Shown here piece after piece: positions 1 through 11,834 of a DNA stretch of 64,000 nt. The stretch lies in contig OY730298.1 of assembly GCA_963422595.1 (NCBI GenBank), positions 1,178,001-1,242,000 on the forward strand. Reading direction: 5' to 3'. Both the position numbers and the translations under genes were made by a program. Under the pieces are notes generated by a model that saw only the letters and a program-made list of their open reading frames with translations, was not told the DNA's origin and made no database searches. The stretch comes from G963422595 sp963422595. GTDB lineage: Bacteria > Pseudomonadota > Gammaproteobacteria > UBA4575. The number at the start of each line of letters is the position of its first letter. Position 1 is the stretch's first letter.

Positions 1-844
<844 letters not shown>

Positions 845-3145
845 TTGAGACAGGCAACATTAAAAAAATCTGCGGGCTTAAATTACCATCTAACGTTGCT
901 TAAAGGCCTGCGCGAAAGCGTTCTGTTAGTGTTAGTAGCACTTGGCGTATATCTCATGGTGGCATTACTTACGTATGACCGAGCTGATCCTGGCTGGACT
1001 CATACCGGGAGTAATAATTTGATCAGTAATATGGGCGGCAAAGTAGGGGCTTACTTTGCAGATCTATTTTTCTTGTTTTTTGGCTATCTTGCTTACCTGG
1101 CGCCGCTAATGGTTATTTACAGTGGCTGGCTGCTTTATCGGGGTAGATTAGAGAACGACACCATTGACTATCGAACCCTGGGCGTGCGCTGGGCTGGTTT
1201 TTTATTAACGCTAGCTTCTGGTTGTGGTCTTGCGAAATTGCATTTTCATTCGGGGGCATTGCCTAGTTTTACAGGTGGCATTCTCGGCGACTTAACTGGG
1301 AGCAGTTTTGTAGCCGCATTTAGTTTTGTCGGCGCAACTTTACTACTGCTCGCGTTATTTTTTGCAGGCATTACCATTTTTACCAGTTTCTCTTGGCTAT
1401 GGTTGGTTGATGTTATAGGAAAATATGTACTTAAATTTAGCTCTTGGATATGGCAGCAGCTTTCTATATTAAAAGAAAAATATTTGAGTAAAAAGGCTAA
1501 GCTTGAACGCGATGAGGCTGTGAAAGAAACGAGATTAATAATACGGGAACATAATAAGCCAAGAATAGAACCTACTGTCAAAGAAATTGATTCGAGTGAA
1601 CGAGTGGAACGCGAGCGCCAAATTCCACTGTTCAATGCTGCGACAACTACGGAGTTACCACCGATATCAATATTGGATAAGGTCGTTGACACTTCCAAAG
1701 GCTATTCAAAAGAAGCATTGGAGGCTATATCACGTCAGCTTGAGCTGAAGCTTTTAGATTTTGGCGTAGATGCGGAGGTAATGGAAGTTCATCCAGGACC
1801 AGTCATTACACGTTTTGAGGTTCAGTTAGCACCTGGGGTGAAGGTCAGCAAAGTATCAAATTTAACTAAAGATCTGGCTCGGGCACTTTCCGTTATTAGT
1901 GTGCGAGTGGTCGAAGTGATTCCTGGTAAATCCTATATCGGAATCGAAATTCCTAATGAGCAACGTGAACGGGTAGTACTTAGTGATGTATTGCAATCGG
2001 ACGTTTACGACAAGTCGCGTTCGTCATTAACTTTAGGGTTAGGTAAAGACATCGGTGGGAATCCTGTCGTTACCGACTTGGCTGAAATGCCACATTTGCT
2101 GGTTGCGGGTACAACAGGTTCTGGCAAGTCGGTTGCATTAAATGCAATGTTGCTGAGCCTTTTGTACAAGGCTACTCCTCAAGATGTGCGCATGATTCTT
2201 ATTGATCCCAAGATGCTTGAACTTGCCGTATATGAAGGTGTACCACACCTATTATCTCCAGTAGTCACAGATATGAAGGAGGCAGCTAATGCGTTACGGT
2301 GGTGTGTGGCCGAAATGGAAAGGCGTTATCATTTAATGTCGGCTTTAGGAGTACGCGGTATCCGCGGCTATAACGTAAAAGTTAAACAAGCCGAGGATAA
2401 AGGCAAACCTATTCTTAATCCCTTGGCAGATACCACACCGCTTGAAGGTTTAGAATCTACAGAACCGGAAACACTCACTAAATTACCTAATATCGTCATC
2501 ATCGTTGATGAATTTGCTGACATGATGGTAGTGGTAGGTAAAAAAGTTGAAGAGCTTATTGCAAGGCTTGCCCAAAAGGCCAGAGCTGCGGGCATTCACT
2601 TAATATTAGCTACTCAAAGGCCTTCCGTTGACGTAATTACTGGCCTTATCAAAGCAAATATTCCATCAAGGATTGCCTTCCAAGTCTCATCAAAGGTAGA
2701 TTCTAGAACCATTTTAGATCAAATGGGTGCCGAGCAATTATTAGGATATGGCGATATGTTGTATTTACCACCGGGCACCTCTATTCCTGAGCGTGTACAC
2801 GGTGCCTTCGTTTCTGATGATGAGGTGCATAAGGTTGTCACATTTTTAAAGCAAATAGGCGAACCCGCGTATCTTGAAGAAGTCACGCGTCCTATTGCTG
2901 GAGAGGACTCTATTCCTGGTTTAGAACCTTTAGAGAACCATAATGATGATTTGGATCCACTCTACGATGAAGCCGTAGCTATTGTGACCGAAACACGTAA
3001 GGCCTCTATTTCATATTTGCAACGCCGGCTAAAAGTTGGTTATAACCGCGCTGCGCGCATGATTGAGGATATGGAAAACAGTGGAGTTGTGAGTGCCGTT
3101 TTATCCAACGGAACACGCGAAGTTATAGCGCCTCCACCCGTATAG
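845..3145 (+). CDS. ftsK: DNA translocase FtsK
   Basis: Septum-anchored, ATP-driven DNA pump that aligns chromosome dimers for XerCD resolution at division. The 766-residue product has an N-terminal membrane region of about four segments (residues ~25-205). A short charged linker follows, then the motor domain with Walker A GTTGSGKS (near residue 428) and Walker [13 protein letters not shown]. The C-terminal gamma winged helix (residues ~700-760, ending near [16 protein letters not shown]) reads KOPS sites. The linker is much shorter than in E. coli FtsK (1329 residues) but usual for other FtsK proteins. The start is a TTG preceded by a weak AGGT; the first in-frame ATG would fall inside the first membrane segment, so TTG is preferred. 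Confidence 0.95.
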   Translation: MRQATLKKSAGLNYHLTLLKGLRESVLLVLVALGVYLMVALLTYDRADPGWTHTGSNNLISNMGGKVGAYFADLFFLFFGYLAYLAPLMVIYSGWLLYRGRLENDTIDYRTLGVRWAGFLLTLASGCGLAKLHFHSGALPSFTGGILGDLTGSSFVAAFSFVGATLLLLALFFAGITIFTSFSWLWLVDVIGKYVLKFSSWIWQQLSILKEKYLSKKAKLERDEAVKETRLIIREHNKPRIEPTVKEIDSSERVERERQIPLFNAATTTELPPISILDKVVDTSKGYSKEALEAISRQLELKLLDFGVDAEVMEVHPGPVITRFEVQLAPGVKVSKVSNLTKDLARALSVISVRVVEVIPGKSYIGIEIPNEQRERVVLSDVLQSDVYDKSRSSLTLGLGKDIGGNPVVTDLAEMPHLLVAGTTGSGKSVALNAMLLSLLYKATPQDVRMILIDPKMLELAVYEGVPHLLSPVVTDMKEAANALRWCVAEMERRYHLMSALGVRGIRGYNVKVKQAEDKGKPILNPLADTTPLEGLESTEPETLTKLPNIVIIVDEFADMMVVVGKKVEELIARLAQKARAAGIHLILATQRPSVDVITGLIKANIPSRIAFQVSSKVDSRTILDQMGAEQLLGYGDMLYLPPGTSIPERVHGAFVSDDEVHKVVTFLKQIGEPAYLEEVTRPIAGEDSIPGLEPLENHNDDLDPLYDEAVAIVTETRKASISYLQRRLKVGYNRAARMIEDMENSGVVSAVLSNGTREVIAPPPV

Positions 3146-3250
3146 TTAGCAAGTACTAAATTCAGAATTGCTCCCGTATTTTTATTATTTTGTCGCCGAA
3201 TTTAAATTCAAATTCGTTGTCCAATTAAATTAAGAATAGTGGAATAGTTA

Positions 3251-3883
3251 ATGTCACGAATTTTGAAAATACCTCTGGTTTCCGTATTATTTATTTTTTT
3301 ATTGCCAGCATTCAGCAGTGACGCCGTTCAGCGACTCGATAAATTTTTCGCAGAAGTAGATTCATTTGAAGGCCAGTTTTTGCAGACTGTTTTTGATGAA
3401 AATGGTGAAGTAGTTCAGCATGCCAAAGGTAAAGTAGCGTTGGACAAGCCGGGGCGGTTTCGGTGGCAATATACTCAACCTTATCCACAGCTAATTCTTG
3501 CGGATGGTGAGTACCTGTGGGTCTATGATGAAGAATTGCTGCAAGCCACGGCAAAACCTATCAAAGAGGTACTGGGAAGCGCGCCGATTATGTTACTTAC
3601 CGATATTCGGCCACTAAATGAAAATTTTGAAATTATGGAAGTGTCGAACGAGGGTGGTCTTAATTGGGTTGAACTGATTCCCATTATTCAAGACACCGAA
3701 TTTCGTCGTATCCAAATTGGTTTAGATGAAAAGGGTATACAGAAAATGGAGTTATACGACCACTTTTCCCAAAAAACCGTTATTAAATTTGAAAATCTTG
3801 AAACGAACGTTGCTTTTCCCTCTGGGCATTTCATCTTTGAAGCTAAGGAAGGAGTAGATGTTATAGGCTATCCTGGCAACTGA
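3251..3883 (+). CDS. lolA: outer-membrane lipoprotein carrier protein LolA
   Basis: Periplasmic chaperone that takes lipoproteins from LolCDE to LolB at the outer membrane. The 210-residue product has a signal peptide (residues 1-25, hydrophobic core VSVLFIFLLPAFS). The mature part begins near DAVQRLDKFFAEVDSFEGQF and shows the family patterns GKVALDKPGRFRWQY and DGEYLWVYDEEL. It lies 105 bp after ftsK in the same direction, as in E. coli. The rarA gene that usually follows is missing here. Confidence 0.93.
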   Translation: MSRILKIPLVSVLFIFLLPAFSSDAVQRLDKFFAEVDSFEGQFLQTVFDENGEVVQHAKGKVALDKPGRFRWQYTQPYPQLILADGEYLWVYDEELLQATAKPIKEVLGSAPIMLLTDIRPLNENFEIMEVSNEGGLNWVELIPIIQDTEFRRIQIGLDEKGIQKMELYDHFSQKTVIKFENLETNVAFPSGHFIFEAKEGVDVIGYPGN

Positions 3884-4314
3884 TTGCAACCACTATGAAT
3901 GGTGAAAGTGCAGTAAGCACTGTTTAACCGAAGCCCCGCTATTTTATTAGCCACACGATCACCATGTGAACTCATAATTTTCACTTTCTAAGAGGTGAGC
4001 AATAAATTTTTACACCACGATAGATTTTATATTACACAAAAGCGATTTCGATGAAAAGTGTACGAGGTTTAAAATCGGAACTCCCACAGCTTTTGAATAT
4101 AACAGATACAGGATCAAGCACTAGTTATATGGCCTTGATACACAGCCATGCTCTGGATGACGGGGTAGAGCTACTCCCCACCGGGCCAAACGGCCGCTTT
4201 ATTCAGTAGACAATCCGACTTGCGGGTACCAACGTCGCCCCCAATATTGTATTTTGCAGTAAACTTCAAAATGAAGCAAAGTGCCAAGCTAAATATATGG
4301 TCACAAGGCTTAAG
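3884..4314. other. gene-free stretch with two small hairpins
   Basis: About 430 bases between the converging lolA and cupin genes. I see no credible reading frame. A GGCC-AAAC-GGCC hairpin followed by GCTTTATT lies near 4183-4203, and a GTAG/CTAC stem near 4163-4177 sits just before it. Together they could end transcription from lolA, but this is weak. Confidence 0.35.
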
Positions 4315-4662
4315 TTAGCAATTAGAGATGACAAAAAACTTTTTAAAAGGACTTTGAATTGTCCAGGTTGAGTTTATCCCTTTATTAAATGAAGCTATAT
4401 CACCCTCCTGTAAATTAACGCTTTCACTATCTGAAATTTCAATTAACAGGTTGCCTTGCAGTACTTGGATAATTTCATCCCCCGGGAATTCATATTGAAA
4501 CGTCATAGGCTCACAGCGCCATAAACCTGAATAGGTAGGTTGTCCATTTGAGTTTTTTTGTGTCAACCAATGTACTTCACCCGCTTGCTTGTCTCCAATC
4601 ATAAATGGCTCATAAACGTCTGTTAACACTGTTGATTTAAAATATGCAGCATTATTATTCAT
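4315..4662 (-). CDS. small single-domain cupin protein
   Basis: A 115-residue protein of the cupin_3 (DUF861, EutQ-like) kind. The core reads GLWRCEPMTFQYEFPGDEIIQVLQGNLLIEISDSESVNLQ in sequence order, split here as the two beta motifs PGDEIIQVLQGN and LQEGDIASFNKG, ending in WTIQSPFKKFFVI. Such proteins are small beta barrels, sometimes metal-binding enzymes of sugar or glyoxylate chemistry. The metal histidines of classical cupins are not evident, so activity cannot be predicted. It stands alone and points towards lolA. Confidence 0.75.
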   Translation of the reverse strand: MNNNAAYFKSTVLTDVYEPFMIGDKQAGEVHWLTQKNSNGQPTYSGLWRCEPMTFQYEFPGDEIIQVLQGNLLIEISDSESVNLQEGDIASFNKGINSTWTIQSPFKKFFVISNC

Positions 4663-5334
4663 AGTTCCTCTCTAATATTATGCAAGTTCTTTCAGCCTGC
4701 CATTAGGATGTCAGCTTTGTTGCGATTTTAATCGATTGATGTGACACACGCGCTAAAACATTTAGCTAACGCTTCAAAATCCAATGTCCTTCTTAGTTGT
4801 TTATTAAGCTATACCGCCATAGCACTGAATATGGTTCATGAGTGTACCAGTAAATCTACGCTTTTTGTAAAATACCATTAAAGTAATTCATGATGTTTTC
4901 ATTTGAATCTCATCGCTACGGATTTTATGAATCAGAACACACATAAAATATCCCGTCGTTGAAAGTGAACTTCTAATGGCTTGCAGGGGACGTTAAATAA
5001 TTTGTTTGCTTATGTGGAATAGGTATCGTAATGAAACTTTTTGTCTCTTTATTCTCAACTTCGTAAGCATTACATACCAGGTATGATATTTTGCAAAGAT
5101 AGTGTAACTATTGTTAGAACCAGTAAATCAGGTCATTTGTACTAATAGCTCTTTTTTATGTTTTAGTCTTAAGATTAAAGTGTTATTTAGACTGGCTGAA
5201 TCCGTGCTTGAATATTCGTCGCACCTTGCAGATTCTCATTTCAGCCAGCCATACAGTAGTCAAGTTTTTTCGAGTTCAATCACCAGTTTATAAGTCGAAA
5301 ATTTGAGCCTGATTTATTCAAATAATTATCATGT
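4663..5334. other. gene-free AT-rich stretch before the SRP RNA
   Basis: About 670 bases without a convincing gene. A 60-codon open frame near 5111-5293 has no ribosome site and no family features. The region is AT-rich and carries no clear repeats. Confidence 0.4.
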
Positions 5335-5362
5335 TTGAAAAATATGGACTGTAAGATATAGT
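5335..5362 (+). promoter_or_regulatory. sigma-70 promoter of the 4.5S RNA gene
   Basis: TTGAAA at 5335-5340 and TATAGT at 5357-5362 are separated by 16 bases. The predicted start, six bases downstream near 5368, is exactly where the first paired base of the SRP RNA lies. Confidence 0.7.
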
Positions 5363-5367
5363 CATGC

Positions 5368-5479
<112 letters not shown>

Positions 5480-5519
5480 AATAATTTTTGATTAATAATT
5501 ATAGCTACATAATTCAGAA

Positions 5520-7085
5520 ATGAGCTATCAGGCATTAGCACGCAAATGGCGGCCTAAGAATTTTGTTGAGGTTGTAGGTCAGGATCACGTAGTTAAGGCA
5601 TTGACGAATGCGCTGGATCAAGATCGACTACATCATGCGTACTTATTCACTGGCACACGAGGCGTTGGCAAAACAACGTTAGCGCGAATTTTTGCCAAAT
5701 GTTTAAATTGTGAACAGGGGATTAACTCTAGTTCGTGTGGAGAATGCAACGCTTGTAAGGAAATTGATGAAGGCCGTTTTATTGATTTGATTGAAGTCGA
5801 TGCCGCATCACGTACGAAAGTTGAAGGTACGCGCGAATTACTTGATAACGTTCAATATAGTCCAACCAAGGGCAGCTATAAGGTTTACTTAATTGATGAA
5901 GTGCATATGTTATCAGGGCACAGCTTTAATGCATTGTTAAAAACATTAGAGGAACCTCCTCCACACGTGAAGTTTTTCTTAGCAACGACCGATCCCCAAA
6001 AACTTCCTATGACAGTATTATCACGTTGCTTGCAATTTAACTTAAAAAAATTGCCAGATGATGCAATTGCCCGGCAATTAGAAAAAATCATTCAAGCGGA
6101 AGATATTTCGTTTGAAACAGCTGCTTTACATTCTCTTGCGCGTGCTGCTGCTGGCAGTATGCGTGATGCATTAAGTTTATTGGATCAGGCAATCGCGTAT
6201 AGCAATAGCAATGTTACGGATGCAGCTATTCGTGAAATGTTAGGCACCGTGCCCAGAGAATACCTGCAGCAGCTGATGTGTGCATTAGCAAATGAAGATA
6301 CCTCTGTAATCATGCAATGTACTCAAGAGCTTGCTCAATTATCTGCTGATTTTAATAGTTTGTTTGGAGATATAATCAATGTATTACATCAGGCTGCGTT
6401 AGTCCAGGCGGTGCCGAATGTCCAAGATAACATTAACTATAATGAAAAGATTATTGTTGAATTAAGTAAGCGACTAAACCCTGAAGATATACAGCTCTTT
6501 TATCAAATAGCGCTCATTGGCAAACGTGATTTATATATTTCAACCTCTCCACAAAGTGCATTGGAGATGACATTATTGCGCATGCTTACGTTCAAGCCTG
6601 CTGAAAATGTTAGATATTCTCCTAAAAATATTGAAGTTGAAAAGAAAAAAAATGTTCAAAATAAGCAATATACAAATAAAAGTCTCCAGTATCTGAATGA
6701 AGACAAGGAACATTGGTTAAGATTGATTGAAGATCTGGATTTACAAGGAGTTTCTCGTTCGCTTGCTACTAATTGCAGCGTTAAATCCTCTGCAAACAAT
6801 TCTATAACCTTAAATCTTGCTAAACAGCATGAGGGAATAGCTACCGATAGCGCCAAACAAAAATTAAAGGAAGCGTTACAAACATATTTTAGTCAGGATT
6901 TGTCGTTAAAAATCCACTTCTCTTTGCATGAAATTGAGACTCCTGCAAAAAAGAAGGATCGAGCGGATGCCAAAAGAAAGTCTCAAGCGGAGAAGCTCGT
7001 AGAGGAAGATAGTGTCGTTAAGGCGTTAAAGTTAAAATTTGGCGCAAAAGTGATCAAAGGGTCAGTTAAACCTATTGATGAATAG
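5520..7085 (+). CDS. dnaX: DNA polymerase III subunit tau (and possibly gamma)
   Basis: Clamp-loader ATPase that opens the beta clamp and, as tau, holds the polymerase and helicase together. The 521-residue product starts MSYQALARKWRPKNFVEVVG. It has Walker A GTRGVGKT (45-52), a four-cysteine zinc module (CLNC...CGECNAC, 64-79), the DEVH Walker B box and the SRC motif. Residues 1 to ~373 form domains I-III; a charged linker and a divergent tau C-terminus follow. E. coli tau is longer (643). Eight As at 6645-6652 lie exactly after domain III and could yield a short gamma form (separate entry). ybaB and recR follow in the usual order. Confidence 0.96.
   Translation: MSYQALARKWRPKNFVEVVGQDHVVKALTNALDQDRLHHAYLFTGTRGVGKTTLARIFAKCLNCEQGINSSSCGECNACKEIDEGRFIDLIEVDAASRTKVEGTRELLDNVQYSPTKGSYKVYLIDEVHMLSGHSFNALLKTLEEPPPHVKFFLATTDPQKLPMTVLSRCLQFNLKKLPDDAIARQLEKIIQAEDISFETAALHSLARAAAGSMRDALSLLDQAIAYSNSNVTDAAIREMLGTVPREYLQQLMCALANEDTSVIMQCTQELAQLSADFNSLFGDIINVLHQAALVQAVPNVQDNINYNEKIIVELSKRLNPEDIQLFYQIALIGKRDLYISTSPQSALEMTLLRMLTFKPAENVRYSPKNIEVEKKKNVQNKQYTNKSLQYLNEDKEHWLRLIEDLDLQGVSRSLATNCSVKSSANNSITLNLAKQHEGIATDSAKQKLKEALQTYFSQDLSLKIHFSLHEIETPAKKKDRADAKRKSQAEKLVEEDSVVKALKLKFGAKVIKGSVKPIDE
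6645..6664 (+). promoter_or_regulatory. A8 slippery run with -1 frame stop inside dnaX
   Basis: In dnaX codons 376-378 read AAA AAA AAT, making eight As in a row. A -1 slip there would add Lys, Cys, Ser, Lys and stop at TAA 6662-6664, giving a 381-residue product. That length matches the gamma form made by frameshifting or slippage in other bacteria (E. coli gamma, 431 residues). I saw no clear upstream Shine-Dalgarno stimulator or strong downstream stem. Confidence 0.5.
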
Positions 7086-7142
7086 GTAATGATGTATAGA
7101 CATGGCCAAGGATAATAGGCCAAGAAAAATCAGGAGTGCAGG

Positions 7143-7466
7143 ATGAAAGGCGGATTAGGAAATTTAATGAAGCAGGCGCAAAAAATGCAGGAAGATATGC
7201 GTAAGGCCCAGGAAGAGCTAAAGAATCTTGAAGTTGAGGGTCAGGCAGGAGGTGGTCTGATTAGGATTGTAATGACTGGAAAACATGAAGTACGCAAGGT
7301 GAAAATTGAAAATAGCTTATTAAATGGCGACAAAGATATGTTAGAAGATCTAATCGCGGCTGCCATCAATGATGCATCCAATAAAATAGAGCGATTAATG
7401 AAAGATCAATTTTCAAATTTAACTAATGGGTTAAATTTACCTACTGGAATAAAATTGCCTTTTTAG
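7143..7466 (+). CDS. ybaB: nucleoid-associated protein YbaB/EbfC
   Basis: Small dimeric DNA-binding protein found between dnaX and recR. The 107-residue product has the family look: [20 protein letters not shown], a long helix rich in Glu and Lys, then [19 protein letters not shown] and [16 protein letters not shown]. An AGGAG ribosome site lies before the ATG. It begins 57 bp after dnaX and ends 10 bp before recR, so the three are probably one operon. Confidence 0.95.
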   Translation: MKGGLGNLMKQAQKMQEDMRKAQEELKNLEVEGQAGGGLIRIVMTGKHEVRKVKIENSLLNGDKDMLEDLIAAAINDASNKIERLMKDQFSNLTNGLNLPTGIKLPF

Positions 7467-7476
7467 ACTCCTGATT

Positions 7477-8100
7477 ATGTCAGTGAATTATGCAGATAAT
7501 GGCGAGCGGCCGTTGTCGCTGTTGGGTGCGCTAATTGAATCTTTGAAATGTTTACCTGGGGTTGGGCCAAAATCCGCGCAGCGTATGGCATTTCATCTAT
7601 TGCAACGCAATCGTGATGGAGCAAAAAATCTTGCGAATACCTTACATAAAGCAATGCAGGAAATTGGCCATTGTAGTAACTGTCGTGTATTTACGGAACA
7701 TGAGCTTTGCTCTATTTGTTCGGATAAATCACGCATTAATTCACAAATATGTGTAGTAGAGAGTCCGGCAGACGTGCTCACAATCGAAAAAAGCACTGGT
7801 TATAAAGGTCTCTATTTTGTTTTAATGGGTCGCCTATCACCGCTTGATGGGATTGGACCGCAAGAACTAGGTCTGGAAATCCTGGAAAAGCGTTTACATG
7901 AAAACACCATTGAAGAGTTAATACTCGCGACGAACTCGACCGTTGAGGGTGAGGTAACTGCTCATGTGTTAAGTGAAATGGCACGCAAGCAAAACATTCC
8001 GACGACACGGCTTGCTCAGGGGGTACCCGTTGGTGGGGAGTTAGAGTTTGTTGATCAACATACGATCGCGCAAGCATTTCAGAGTCGAAAAAACTACTAG
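7477..8100 (+). CDS. recR: recombination mediator RecR
   Basis: Works with RecO and RecF to load RecA on gapped DNA. The 207-residue product has the N-terminal helix-hairpin-helix ([20 protein letters not shown]), the four-cysteine zinc finger (CSNC ... CSIC), and the Toprim domain opening with [14 protein letters not shown]. It ends with [20 protein letters not shown], as in the family. It is the last gene of the dnaX-ybaB-recR unit. Confidence 0.96.
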   Translation: MSVNYADNGERPLSLLGALIESLKCLPGVGPKSAQRMAFHLLQRNRDGAKNLANTLHKAMQEIGHCSNCRVFTEHELCSICSDKSRINSQICVVESPADVLTIEKSTGYKGLYFVLMGRLSPLDGIGPQELGLEILEKRLHENTIEELILATNSTVEGEVTAHVLSEMARKQNIPTTRLAQGVPVGGELEFVDQHTIAQAFQSRKNY

Positions 8101-8524
8101 TTTTTCTGATATGCGACATTGAGCCGTCGCCATCGTCATAATTGCATGGTAAGCAACACAATTTTCTTGCTAAAGCTTACTGCCGAATTGCGATTCAGTG
8201 ACATAAGAAAGCGATAAGGAAGCGATTAAAAACGGCGTAATATATAGTTACATACCGTGGATCTAAGATTGAGTAATAATCGTTGAGCATGTATATACCA
8301 TATAAAAAATAGATAATGGCATGTATAGATTACACGTTACACGGTGGTCTGAGGTTTTAGATGAATGATCTCTAAAAATGCGGCTGTTGCTATGATTCCA
8401 GGAACAAGGAGATCTGCCTGAAAACCGGAAAATACCGATTAAATACGAACCATGTTTTTTGAACCTTTGTATACTATTTCTTTAGCTAGTAGCTTACGAG
8501 TTGTTGCGTATCGTCTTATGTAAT
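8101..8524. other. gene-free stretch between recR and orn
   Basis: About 420 bases with no credible frame on either strand; the antisense frame here is a shadow of recR. The DNA is AT-rich near 8240-8310. No repeat or RNA gene was recognised. Confidence 0.4.
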
Positions 8525-9076
8525 ATGCAGACTTGTAGCTTAGACAACCTGATATGGATAGACTTGGAGATGACGGGCTTAAATCCGGCCACAGACCGCA
8601 TTATTGAAATAGCGACAATTATTACTGATAAAAACCTGGAAGAATTAGCTGTTGGTCCGGTATTGGCAATCCATCAGAAACCTTCCATATTAGACTCCAT
8701 GGATGAATGGAATACAGAGCAGCACGCGAAATCTGGCTTAATGAATCGCGTAAAAAACAGTTCTGTAACTGAAGAAGAAGCAGAAAAAGCCACGCTCAAG
8801 TTTCTGCAACAATATATTTCGCGTAATAGTTCACCAATGTGTGGAAATAGTATATGCCAGGATAGACGTTTTTTGGCACGTATGATGCCTGAACTGGAAA
8901 AATATTTTCATTATCGAAACTTGGATGTCAGCACCTTAAAGGAGCTTGCGCTGCGTTGGTATCCGCAAACTGCCAAGTGTTTTACCAAAGATTCAAAGCA
9001 TCTTGCTTTAGATGATATCCGAGATTCCATAGATGAGCTTAAATATTATCGACAACACATACTAAAAAGCGTGTAG
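8525..9076 (+). CDS. orn: oligoribonuclease
   Basis: DEDDh 3'-5' exonuclease that clears 2-5 nt RNA fragments, including pGpG from c-di-GMP breakdown. From the ATG at 8525 the product is 183 residues, close to the usual 181. It starts [19 protein letters not shown], with catalytic DxE in IDLEMTG. It continues with [19 protein letters not shown] (second Asp) and ends with the [11 protein letters not shown] motif holding the catalytic His and Asp. Upstream in-frame TTG codons exist from 8501 but would add an odd N-terminus. The gene converges on nadB. Confidence 0.95.
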   Translation: MQTCSLDNLIWIDLEMTGLNPATDRIIEIATIITDKNLEELAVGPVLAIHQKPSILDSMDEWNTEQHAKSGLMNRVKNSSVTEEEAEKATLKFLQQYISRNSSPMCGNSICQDRRFLARMMPELEKYFHYRNLDVSTLKELALRWYPQTAKCFTKDSKHLALDDIRDSIDELKYYRQHILKSV

Positions 9077-9239
9077 CGAAGTATTGAGAGTTTACGGGAG
9101 ACGCACAAAATAATCGCGCGGCAGCATAAAAAAATCAACGTATGTATTAGCCGTGTTCATGCAGTTGCCGCGTCTGTAATTGCAAGTGCAGTGCGGTAAT
9201 CAAGCTCCTTACTAGGCCAGTAGTTTTCAAAGTGTTTTA

Positions 9240-10886
9240 TCAGTATACGGTATACATTGATTTTGGGGTAGTAATTTCCGTTTTTGGGTCAAGTACGGTA
9301 TCCACATATTCGAGACTGGTATCGGGATTCGGATGATCCAGAGTATAGTGTAAACCGCGGCTTTCTTTTCTGGATAACGCACTTCGAATAATTAAATCTG
9401 CCACTAAGGTTAAATTTCTTAATTCAATTAAATCGCTGCTAATACGGAAATTACTATAATATTCATCGATTTCTGAGATTAGTAAATCAACGCGATGCTT
9501 GGCGCGTTGTAATCGCTTATCGGTGCGCACGATGCCGACATAGTCCCACATGAATCTTCTCAATTCATCCCAGTTATGCGCGACTACAACCTCTTCATCT
9601 GGTTCAATTACGCGGCTTTCATCCCAGTCTGGAATATTAATGTTAGAGATATCTCGCATTTTGCGTGAATTGATATCCTTACTGGCCGAGCTTGCAAAAA
9701 CCAGGCATTCCAGTAGAGAATTACTGGCCATACGGTTAGCACCATGCAAACCTGTGTAAGTGCATTCCCCGATTGCATATAGATTATTGATATCCGTGTG
9801 GCCATACATGTTAGTTATGACACCCCCGCAAGTGTAATGTGCGGCAGGCACCACGGGCACAGACTCTTTAGACATGTCATAACCCAGCTTCAAACAACGT
9901 GCATATACATTCGGAAAATGAGATTCAATAAATTTTCCAGACTTATGACTAATATCCAGATATACGCAGTCAATACCGAGTTGTTTCATTTTATAATCGA
10001 TCGCGCGTGCGACAATATCGCGCGGCGCAAGCACTCCACGCGGATCAAATTCATGTAAAAACTCGGAGCCATCAGGCAACAATAGCTTACCGCCTTCTCC
10101 GCGCACCGCTTCTGTAATTAAATACGACTTTGCGCTTGAGTGATAAAGGCAAGTGGGGTGAAACTGCATAAACTCCATATTTGCGATGCGGCAACCTGCG
10201 CGCCACGCCATTGCAATGCCATCACCCGAAGCGCCATCAGGATTACTTGTATACAAATACACTTTACTGGCGCCGCCTGTAGCCAATACCACACACCTCG
10301 TTCTAAACGTTTTTACGTGATGATTTTTCGTATCAAATATATATGCGCCAATACACTGATTGTTTTTGCTTAAGTTTTGATTATAGAAAAGTTTATGTGC
10401 AGTAATTAAATCAATAGCAATATGATACTCAAAAACGCTGATATTTTTTTTTGCGAGTGTATTCTTGATTAATGCCTTTTCAATCGCCCAGCCAGTAGCA
10501 TCCGCTGCATGTACTACTCTACGGTGAGTATGCCCTCCTTCTCGGGTTAAATGCAGGTAAGGCTTGCCGTCCAAGCCTATATCACGTGTGAATTTAACCC
10601 CTAAGTTGGTCAACCAGGTGATCATTTCTCTACTATTTGCAGCCGCATATTGAACTGCGGCTTCATTACATAATCCGGCGCCAGCATCAATGGTATCGGC
10701 CACGTGTTGTGCGATGGTGTCCTGGTCGTCAATAACTGCGGAAATACCACCTTGGGCCCAAGCAGTACTACCATCGTTCAAAGCACCTTTAGAAACCACA
10801 GCAACACGGTAGGCGGGATTAAGGCGTAGCGCGAGACTTAGACCTGCCGCGCCACTACCAATAATTAAAACGTCAAAATCATGCAT
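9240..10886 (-). CDS. nadB: L-aspartate oxidase
   Basis: FAD enzyme that oxidises L-aspartate to iminoaspartate, the first step of NAD synthesis. The 548-residue product starts at ATG 10884-10886 ([20 protein letters not shown]), carrying the FAD dinucleotide motif. It then shows STAWAQGG, the active-site region [19 protein letters not shown], the [20 protein letters not shown] block and the family tail with [17 protein letters not shown]. An 11-codon upstream extension to 10919 is unlikely. It is divergent from rpoE, as in E. coli. Confidence 0.96.
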   Translation of the reverse strand: MHDFDVLIIGSGAAGLSLALRLNPAYRVAVVSKGALNDGSTAWAQGGISAVIDDQDTIAQHVADTIDAGAGLCNEAAVQYAAANSREMITWLTNLGVKFTRDIGLDGKPYLHLTREGGHTHRRVVHAADATGWAIEKALIKNTLAKKNISVFEYHIAIDLITAHKLFYNQNLSKNNQCIGAYIFDTKNHHVKTFRTRCVVLATGGASKVYLYTSNPDGASGDGIAMAWRAGCRIANMEFMQFHPTCLYHSSAKSYLITEAVRGEGGKLLLPDGSEFLHEFDPRGVLAPRDIVARAIDYKMKQLGIDCVYLDISHKSGKFIESHFPNVYARCLKLGYDMSKESVPVVPAAHYTCGGVITNMYGHTDINNLYAIGECTYTGLHGANRMASNSLLECLVFASSASKDINSRKMRDISNINIPDWDESRVIEPDEEVVVAHNWDELRRFMWDYVGIVRTDKRLQRAKHRVDLLISEIDEYYSNFRISSDLIELRNLTLVADLIIRSALSRKESRGLHYTLDHPNPDTSLEYVDTVLDPKTEITTPKSMYTVY

Positions 10887-11238
10887 AGATATAGCAAAGC
10901 TCCTACATTTCCAAACCATTTTGTCATAATTTAGGCGATTGAGCTCATAAGGCCAGGAAATTTACAGCACAATTAGCTAAGTTGAGGCGGTATTGCCGGA
11001 TTATTTCGCTACCGTCATGGGAAGGAGTATGATTGCCATGCAGTGCCAGGCACGGACACCTGGCGTATCGTTCCTAGCAAAATTTATTAACTAATCTGGG
11101 GATGGTAATTCCTTAAAATAAAGTTGCTTAACGGCACAATTCCACGTGGAAAAGACGATCAAGAACTCTTGTATTATAAAATTGTCTTACACCTACGGAC
11201 ACCTATGTGGATACCGTAATATCAGGACTTAGGCCCAA
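10887..11238. other. nadB-rpoE divergent control region
   Basis: About 350 bases between divergent nadB and rpoE. A perfect hairpin GCCAGG (11045-11050) with CCTGGC (11059-11064) lies in the middle. The rpoE-proximal end holds a sigma-E-like promoter, listed separately. No gene is seen. Confidence 0.45.
11163..11189 (+). promoter_or_regulatory. candidate sigma-E/AlgU autoregulatory promoter of rpoE
   Basis: GAACTC at 11163-11168 is followed after 16 bases by TCTTA at 11185-11189, close to the GAACTT-N16-TCTGA pattern of sigma-E/AlgU. It lies 50 bases before rpoE. Autoregulation is typical of this operon. The match is imperfect at both boxes. Confidence 0.5.
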
Positions 11239-11814
11239 ATGGGCGAGAATAATAACGATAAGGAGCTGGTAAAAAGAGCTCAAAAAGGGGACAAGGCAGC
11301 ATTTGGTATGCTGGTTACCAAGTACCAATACAAAGTGGTCAAATTAGTTGCCAGGTACGTGAAAGATGAGGATGAAGCACAAGACATAGCACAGGAGGCA
11401 TTTATCAAGGCCTATCGGGGTCTTGCAAATTTTCGAGGCGATAGTGCTTTTTATACATGGCTGTATAGGATCGCGATTAACTCGGCTAAAAATTACACAG
11501 TATCGCAGAACCGAAAAACCCCGGCATATGCAATTGATATTGAAGATGCGGAATACTTAGAATCTGCATCCTCAATGAAAGATCTTGGCACTCCTGAACG
11601 CCATGTGCTCGCGAGTGAAGTTGAAGATACCATTTATCGGGCAATTAATGAACTACCGGAAGATTTGAAGACAGCGATAACGCTGCGTGAAATCGAAGGG
11701 ATGACATATGATGAAATTGCAGGCGTAATGGAATGCCCGATAGGAACTGTAAGATCAAGGATTTTTCGCGCACGTGAAACGATAGACAAGCATCTCAAGC
11801 CACTGCTGGACTAA
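11239..11814 (+). CDS. rpoE: RNA polymerase sigma-E factor (RpoE/AlgU)
   Basis: ECF sigma factor for the envelope stress response. The 191-residue product has region 2 (YVKDEDEAQDIAQEAFIKAYRGL, then FYTWLYRIAINSAKNY) and region 4 (LPEDLKTAITLREIEGMTYDEIA and PIGTVRSRIFRARE). The order rpoE-rseA-rseB-mucD with short gaps is the classical operon, in which RseA holds the sigma factor at the membrane. Length and sequence match E. coli RpoE (191) and Pseudomonas AlgU (193). Confidence 0.96.
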   Translation: MGENNNDKELVKRAQKGDKAAFGMLVTKYQYKVVKLVARYVKDEDEAQDIAQEAFIKAYRGLANFRGDSAFYTWLYRIAINSAKNYTVSQNRKTPAYAIDIEDAEYLESASSMKDLGTPERHVLASEVEDTIYRAINELPEDLKTAITLREIEGMTYDEIAGVMECPIGTVRSRIFRARETIDKHLKPLLD

Positions 11815-11834
11815 CTGCATAGAATAGGTTTGCC

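Noticed and set aside
4130..4205. Possible tRNA because of GC-rich stems near 4150-4200
   Set aside because: No T-loop GTTC motif and no cloverleaf spacing could be fitted.
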